Shown here: positions 58,036 through 64,000 of the stretch, piece by piece
Position numbering within the stretch: position 1 is the first letter of the stretch
How the letters are laid out: each line of letters begins with the position of its first letter
Assembly (NCBI GenBank): GCA_950295325.1
Contig: OX485803.1
Coordinates: 76,151,554 to 76,215,553, forward strand
Direction of reading: 5' to 3'
Origin: Polytrichum commune
Taxonomy: Eukaryota > Streptophyta > Polytrichopsida > Polytrichales > Polytrichaceae
Length of the DNA stretch: 64,000 nucleotides
Program-made: the position numbers and the translations under genes
The notes under the pieces: generated by a model
Databases searched by the model: none
Told to the model about the DNA's origin: nothing
Seen by the model: only the letters and a program-made list of their open reading frames with translations

Positions 58036-60230
58036 GTTGTAATCCCCAACTACCTCACTAATTATTCAAGCCCTTAACTAATCTTCCTACCTAATTTCCC
58101 TAATTCTACTAACAACCCCTTTCTAATCACACAATTCTTCTCTAATCCTAAAATCCTAAAATCCTAGAGAGGAGAGGGGGAGAGAGAATTTCCTAACTTC
58201 ACTAAGACTAACTAATCCACACAAGTATATTTTTGCACTCATCACAACATCAAGTGCTCAACTCTTAAACATGGAACTTGCAACCACGTGTATTCAAAAC
58301 ATGAACTTTAAGTACCACAAATTGGAATCATGAATTAACTTTAAAATCCTTCACGTCAACACTAATTCTACCAAGAGGTCAAGCCCTCTTCAAGGCTAAC
58401 AAGCCTTGGCTCTCAAACTAAAAACTAAGCACACACATGTGCTCCAATATGGCTTCCCACACCCACACTTATAACTCGTGGGGTGCCTTGGAGCACAAAG
58501 GAAAGAGAGGATGAGTGAGGGAAGAATGAGGGATTATATAGTAAGCTTGAGGGGGTGAGCACCCTCAAGGCTCACGATAAGCCCTTGAGATTTCCTCCTA
58601 CTTAGTAGGCGCCAATCCTATCTTCTAAGCCTTCCTCCCTCAAATGATCAACAAGGATCCTAATTCGAACATTTAACTAGCCTTGGCTTTCTACCTACCA
58701 CACTTTACCAAACTTGGGATGCTTCAACCCAAACTTAGCCTCCTTCGCTTTCCGCCGCCATAACTTTCTCCCCTTACTTTCCCAAATCGTCGCTCACCAC
58801 TTAATTCAAACCACGATGCTTAACTCGTGATTTGATTGGTGCTTTGAGAATTTGCTTATCCTCCACCTTGCATTCTTCCTTGGGCCTTCCCCATTAAGTG
58901 GCCATGATGAGGTGGTCCACTTGTGCGCTCCATGTGATCCTCCATTCATCCCAATTCGAATGCACTTGCCTCTTGAGTCACTTTGGTTGTCTCCATCCAT
59001 TTGTACTAGCCTACTCACTAACTACTCAATCCAAGTTCTCCTTACCTATCCTCATTCACTCAAATCCTTCCGAAGGTAAAAACACAATAACAACTCACAT
59101 CCTAGCCTCTTACAACATGGTACTTCTAAGACTAACATTTCACTCTTTTTATATTTTTGTGAAGTAACATGCTACTTCAAAGTGCATCAACTAACGTTTC
59201 AAGGGTCTAAGACTAAATGTGGGCACCCTTTTGGGCTCACAACAGATCTATAATTAGACTGTCACGTGCTTAAAATAGATCTACCCAAGAAGTACATACG
59301 AGCATGTCTCATCCGCTTAGATGTGTCAATTGGTAGTTATACCCCTTTCATCCATTCATCCTAAAGTTTCTTCCTCATTCATTTACGGTTAGCTATAGTC
59401 ATCCAAAATTGGTCATCAATGATGTCCTTTCATCTGCCCTTCGGGTTCATGCTCTCCCGACCCCTTACTAATCCTACTCACGGTCCCACTAAGTAGTATA
59501 ATGCCCTCGGCCACCTCACCTACTAGTGGCCTCCCTTCTACTAATAGTCCTTCCTTTCACTAATAGCCTATCTCTCTCACTAATGGCTAAGCTTAGCTGG
59601 AGGCCCATGTATAAAGTTACTGTTTCCACCTTCTCACTCAAAGCCGAGCTGGCTCCTTCTCTCGGGCTGGCAGCTCCTCCTTCCACGTGGCACGTCCGAC
59701 CAGCTCCTCTCCTCGCTCGGCTCCCGGTCACCTCCTTGCGTCCGCCGGCCTCCAGTCTCGTCGCTCCAACTGCTCTCCTGTTTTCGCTGTCTGTTTGGTC
59801 GAATTACTCCTTCTCCTCAGATCTCAGTCCTCCCTTTGCTCCTGTTGCAGCTTCAATGGCGAGTTCTGTGACCCTACAGCATGCTTACTAATAATAATAA
59901 ATAACACGTTTGCTTAGTTGGCTTAGGTGACCATGTTTAGGTTGTTTATCCTTCTTTGCGTTATGTAGTTTCTTGGGGTGCACCCAAGAGAATTTTTATA
60001 ATTTTTTTCCAAGTCCCACTAGTCCCGTATGGTCTTGTATGACAATAAAATCAACTCGTTACATTATTTTTCAAAGGAAAGAAATTAAAATAACTACATG
60101 AATCTAATCAATATGGTCTAGTTCCCTTTCAAAGTGATATGCCAAGACCTTGGACAAGGCTCCCCTAAAATCCTAAAAGTGGTAGGCATAGCATAACATG
60201 TTCTTATACTCCATAAGTACACCACAACTA
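58036..60230. other. No recognised gene
   Basis: Short open frames only. The 59.55-59.88 kb stretch is GC-richer with overlapping open frames on both strands and no known motif. Confidence 0.45.
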
Positions 60231-60238
60231 TTGCATGG

Positions 60239-60811
60239 CCCGGGTACACAACTCCCGTATTATATGGCCCTAATTGTAATCACTTATAATGCATTTTAGT
60301 CCAATCTTGAGTGGTATAATTTGTTTAAATCTAGGAAACTTTTGTAGCCCCTGTACCAAGGAATCCAAAAATTTAATTCTATATAAGAAATGAATATTCC
60401 TTGAAACATATAATTGCTTAAAAAACCTAATTACATGAGTTTTTAAAATATATGTACCATTGGCCAAACACCCAACTTTTTGGGCTTTTAATGAAATTTT
60501 ATTATTTTTATTATAACATTAACAATGAATTTTTAATTATAATTAGAGGCACTACTCATGTGGATCTTCTAAAATTATGCATAGGCATCAGTTAAAAAAA
60601 AAGTGCTTCATTTAGTTATATATGTTGTGTGGTTTAAAAAAAAATACACAACCCAACTTTTTCTCCATCTCATTTTATTTAATTTGGTCTTTACCCAAAA
60701 TTTTGGTCCTTCAATTTTTGTATAATTTGATATAATTTTTACAAAAGCCGCCCTTTAAGCCGTTTCAAGGATGATGCTCCTTGTGTATAATATGGGAGTT
60801 GCATAGCCGGG
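60239..60811. mobile_element. Non-autonomous DNA transposon, copy 2 (8-bp target duplication)
   Basis: A 573-bp unit beginning CCCGGGTACACAACTCCC and ending GGGAGTTGCATAGCCGGG, related throughout to copy 1 at 36847-37385 and in the same orientation. Flanked by a perfect 8-bp duplication, TTGCATGG, at 60231-60238 and 60812-60819. The open frames inside both copies on the minus strand are shared non-coding sequence. Confidence 0.9.
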
Positions 60812-60999
60812 TTGCATGGGGGGGGGGAGTGCTATCTTGTGAGCGGTGAGCAATGAGAGGTAACTTGTAAGCAGTGAGGAAGATGAAATATTTGGTAATA
60901 GGGCCACTAGTATCTTATAGCCGTGGAATTTTGGATTAGAGAATTGTGATTTTTGGGTTTAGTAATATGAGGGGTGGGAAGGATAAACGACATGAAATC

Positions 61000-63950
61000 C
61001 AATGAATACCAAATTTATTCATCGCTAGTAGCATTGGACATGTTACTATCTTTTGCCTCATCATCTATATATAATTGGATACCTATATATTGCGAATTGA
61101 TTTTGGAACTATAGCAAGATTCTTCATTTGGATCCCAATCTTCGACATTTAAGATTGTAATTACAACATTCTTGGCATATGATGGGAGACGCAGGCTACG
61201 GCTTGGACTTTGTAGGAATTTTCTATGTGCCCAAAATGAGAGACATTTCCTCTTTCTAGTCGTATTCCCGAAATCAAATCGACAAACATGAAAAATAAAA
61301 ATTGAAGAAATAAAAATCAACTAATGAATTTAATGAAACATATGAATTGAATCAACAATTATTGTATTAAAATTTACTTACATTCAAATTCAAGCATCTC
61401 CTCATCTAGTAGGTCGTCATCTTCTCCTGTAAAAACTTGAATATTCTCCTTAGATGACGCCTATTTTGGAATCTTTTCCAAAAGTGGTTTCAATATGTGC
61501 TCAAACATGTTATTATCACCCTCAAATGCAAAAAGATGTCTGCCACATGCGCATGTTGCTAGAATAGAAGCTCCAGTGGAACATATCAAATAAATAACGT
61601 GTCCATTTGTTGGTGTAATCAATTTGATAAGGTCTTGAAAAAATGTAGCGATTTTTTATATGGCCCCCTCCAAGGTCTTCTTGATTCTTGAAGAAACATG
61701 TTTTTTCATCCACATAATTGAAAAGAAAGTTTTTTGTTTTTCAATCAAGTACTAAAAAACGTGGATTTTGATTGTCTCGTTGATTTTATGGTAGTAAAAT
61801 TCCTTATCAACACATGAGCCATAAATGCCGGAGTCTGCATAAAAATATAATTGTGTTTAGACTTTATATAATAAAAATAACATAAAAATAAATACATAAA
61901 AACTATTGTGATGTGTAATATTAACAGTGTAGGTTGGACACTTTGGATACTTGAAAATAATTTATGAATTTAGGAAAATAAAAATCCTAAAATCTTTCAT
62001 GTTATCGTTGTTTAAGATTGAATTCAAAACCTCTTCATTTGCATATCGATAACATAAAATACTATGAGGACACCATCGTCATACAAGATGGACTTGCATA
62101 AAGACATTGTTGTAATCATCCGGTTCTTATCATATTTATTCCATAGAGGAATTTCAGTAGGTTTATTTGAAAGGTTGAAGTCAAGACTGTCGGGGAATTG
62201 GAGAAACACCAAGTCAACACTGAAGGGGGTCGGACTTTCCATCACATAAAATTTCCACTTGTTGTTGAACTAGAATATCACAACACATCACAAAATAGAA
62301 ATTAGAAACAAAACCAAATCCAAATGGAAGTAACATTAATAGAATATATAAAAATTTAAGATTACATACGTTTTTAATAAATACCCACTCTTGGATCGAC
62401 TCAGAACGGCTTACATCCACCCTTTTAGACTTGTTCCAGATAACAGTAGATCAAGCAAAAGAGAATATGAAAAAATTCTTCAGTGAAATAATGATTTTCT
62501 CAAAATATTCATTGTTGCACGATGAATAGCATCATAGATACTCGAGTAATGAAATTCCAATTAATTGCACCCATAATTTTTAAAATTTTGTTTCCAAGTG
62601 TACAAGTGTATTCTTATCCAAATCATTAAAAAAAACAATCAGTTCTTCAGGTTGTGAAATTTTTGATTGAATTTGTCTTTTTTTTCATTAATTTTTTTTT
62701 CTTTACGACGTTTTGTCTTTTTTGGTTCTAGCTCTCGAAGTTTGAGCTATACAATTTGCGCTTGTAAAATGAAGCTCTGTTGTAACGCACTTGTGCGGAA
62801 TAAAAATACAATAAAAATATATACACACAAAAATATTAAGAGCCAAATTTTGGATAACCATTTAACAAATGTAATGAAAAAAATTAAAAAATAAATAAAT
62901 AGTAGGTTGTCCATGTATAGTGCATGTTTCATAGCAAGATCAATATTGGGTTGCTCATGCCAAACATTATGTTTTTTACTTTCCCACTTTTAAATTCATA
63001 ATAAAATATTGAATTGAAAGCTGCAAACTTTCAAGTATAGATTTACTTAGAGAGAGTACGGATATATGTTGGCAATTGAAAATGATATGAAATAATATTG
63101 TGAAGCTCTACAATAATAAAATTTTCTAACTGTATTCAATATGTAGATTTTAATAACCAATCATCAAGTGCAAAATCAAAGAGGAACGATTTCGGAAAAT
63201 GCAATGCATCTTTGTGAAATCTATTGTCATTCCCAAATTTGAGCCATCTAACTTTGATATCTGCATCAAAATTACTGATGGCAACACAATGAAATTCATG
63301 TTATAACATTTCAGGCACCGAAAATAATCCCTAGTGGTGTTTAACTTCTTCAAGGAAAACATGTGTGAGATTGATATCGGCAATCGCTAGTTGTTTAGTA
63401 AAACCAAAAAACAACATTTTCATGTTTTTTGTTGACAGCTATGGACATTGCTTTTGAAATTCCTTCTAACATTTTTTCAAGGGAATAAATTTAATTATAA
63501 TGGTTGAGAGCATTATCGCTAGCCTCAGCAAGTTTTTACTGAATAATGAAACAAAAAATCCCACAAATTATGGATACATATATATATATGTGATGTGAAT
63601 ATGAATAAATATACAGTACATAGTCGGGACAATTTTGTGAACTTACACTATACATGTAATCCAAAAAAATTGGTTGTGTTAAATATTACCACGTTTTGAC
63701 AAACTTCTTTTCATATCATTATAATTTTTTTGATTTAATTTTTTTCTTAAAATTGTTAAAGGCATGTTGCCAATGTTTTGCATCCGATGTAAAGTGTGCA
63801 CCAAATTGGTAGAAACGTAAGAATTCTCTGTAGACTTGAAAAATTATTAGATTGATCATATTTAAGATGACATAATTTAACAAATATAATGTAATATAAT
63901 AAATAAATAAATAAAACCAATAATTGAAAATCATATTTATTAATATCGTG
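61000..63950 (-). pseudogene. Multi-exon N4/N6 DNA-methyltransferase-like gene, decayed
   Basis: Minus strand, read as exon remnants from right to left. Near 63730-63840: FYQFGAHFTSDAKHWQHAF. At 63135-63400 an open stretch with two stops contains FHCVAISNFDADIKVRWLKF and ALHFPKSFLFDFALDDWLL. At 62365-62450 IQEWVFIKN ends at a donor (AAC/GTATGT). At 62025-62270, after the acceptor TTCTAG, come FYVMESPTPFSVDLVFLQFP (where a DPPW-type catalytic motif would be expected) and LYDDGVLIVFY. At 61440-61850 lies an open stretch with two stops: FFQDLIKLITPTNGHVIYL, then STGASILATCACGRHLFAFE, resembling the SAM-binding loop and following acidic residue of permuted (catalytic motif first) DNA methyltransferases. 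A last segment lies at 61015-61260. Stops and the degenerate DPPW position say it is inactive. Likely from a mobile element; a host relic is possible. Confidence 0.5.
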
Positions 63951-64000
63951 CATAGTATTTAATAACCTTGGAATGTTGTCAGGCTGGAGGCTAAAATGAT

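Noticed and set aside
59516-59891. Overlapping ORFs on both strands in a GC-richer patch
   Set aside because: No motif, equal openness on both strands and no splice or start context; left as unannotated DNA.

Overview
This is a gene-poor, repeat-dominated stretch of a plant-like (streptophyte) nuclear genome. The evidence is spliceosomal introns with GT..AG borders, short interstitial runs of the plant telomere repeat (TTTAGGG, near 4050 and 10651), and remnants of plant-type DNA transposons (MULE, PIF/Harbinger). I cannot name the species. A large genome such as a non-seed plant or a charophyte would fit. Only one locus looks like an ordinary host gene: an unrecognised two-exon multi-pass membrane protein on the minus strand at 38147-41025.

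The left 25.7 kb is a cluster of related or co-evolving mobile elements tied together by one signature: a palindrome of about 22 bp whose core reads ACGAACG-NN-CGTTCGT, usually extended by TTT/AAA. From left to right it holds palindrome-bearing tandem repeats (about 780-1850); a large inverted repeat with arms at 1875-2850 and 5805-8180, whose inner parts are palindrome arrays and whose right array is expanded into 160-bp units; an internally deleted element copy ending at 9976; element A (roughly 11.6-16.93 kb), encoding a broken DUF7869-type protein and carrying a sister palindrome with core ACGGACG-NN-CGTCCGT; and element B (roughly 16.95-25.66 kb).

Element B is the most interesting object. 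Four phase-0 exons (18411-19703, 19820-21145, 21369-22772, 23396-24163) join into a single predicted protein of about 1,600 residues. In order it has a ParB-like region with a DGQHS motif, a degenerate N4/N6 DNA-methyltransferase-like region, a coiled-coil and proline-rich linker, and a C-terminal FCP1/SCP-like HAD phosphatase domain (DLNGV ... DDSP). Each of its introns, and the leader intron, is seeded with two to eight copies of the palindrome. The copy at 9.2-9.98 kb shares its 3' end but has lost about 1.25 kb. The right ends of the deleted copy, A and B share about 40 bp finishing in ATATAGTG. My interpretation is a family of DNA transposons whose encoded protein may bind or modify the palindromes. 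This is inference.

From 26 to 64 kb the DNA is AT-rich and full of decayed elements: a MULE transposase split by an insertion of about 3.9 kb (about 27.5-35.1 kb); a pair of non-autonomous elements with matching termini and clear 8-bp target duplications (36847-37385 and 60239-60811); a large hairpin repeat at 48.8-50.05 kb with a solo arm at 35.55 kb; a PIF/Harbinger remnant with divergent SANT-like and transposase ORFs (42.7-47.9 kb) and a second fragment at 50.3 kb; a 300-bp hairpin MITE (54.24-54.54 kb); several tandem repeats; and a multi-exon, stop-riddled DNA-methyltransferase-like pseudogene on the minus strand (61.0-63.9 kb).

No rRNA, tRNA or CRISPR feature was recognised. All domain assignments were made by eye and are unverified by search.
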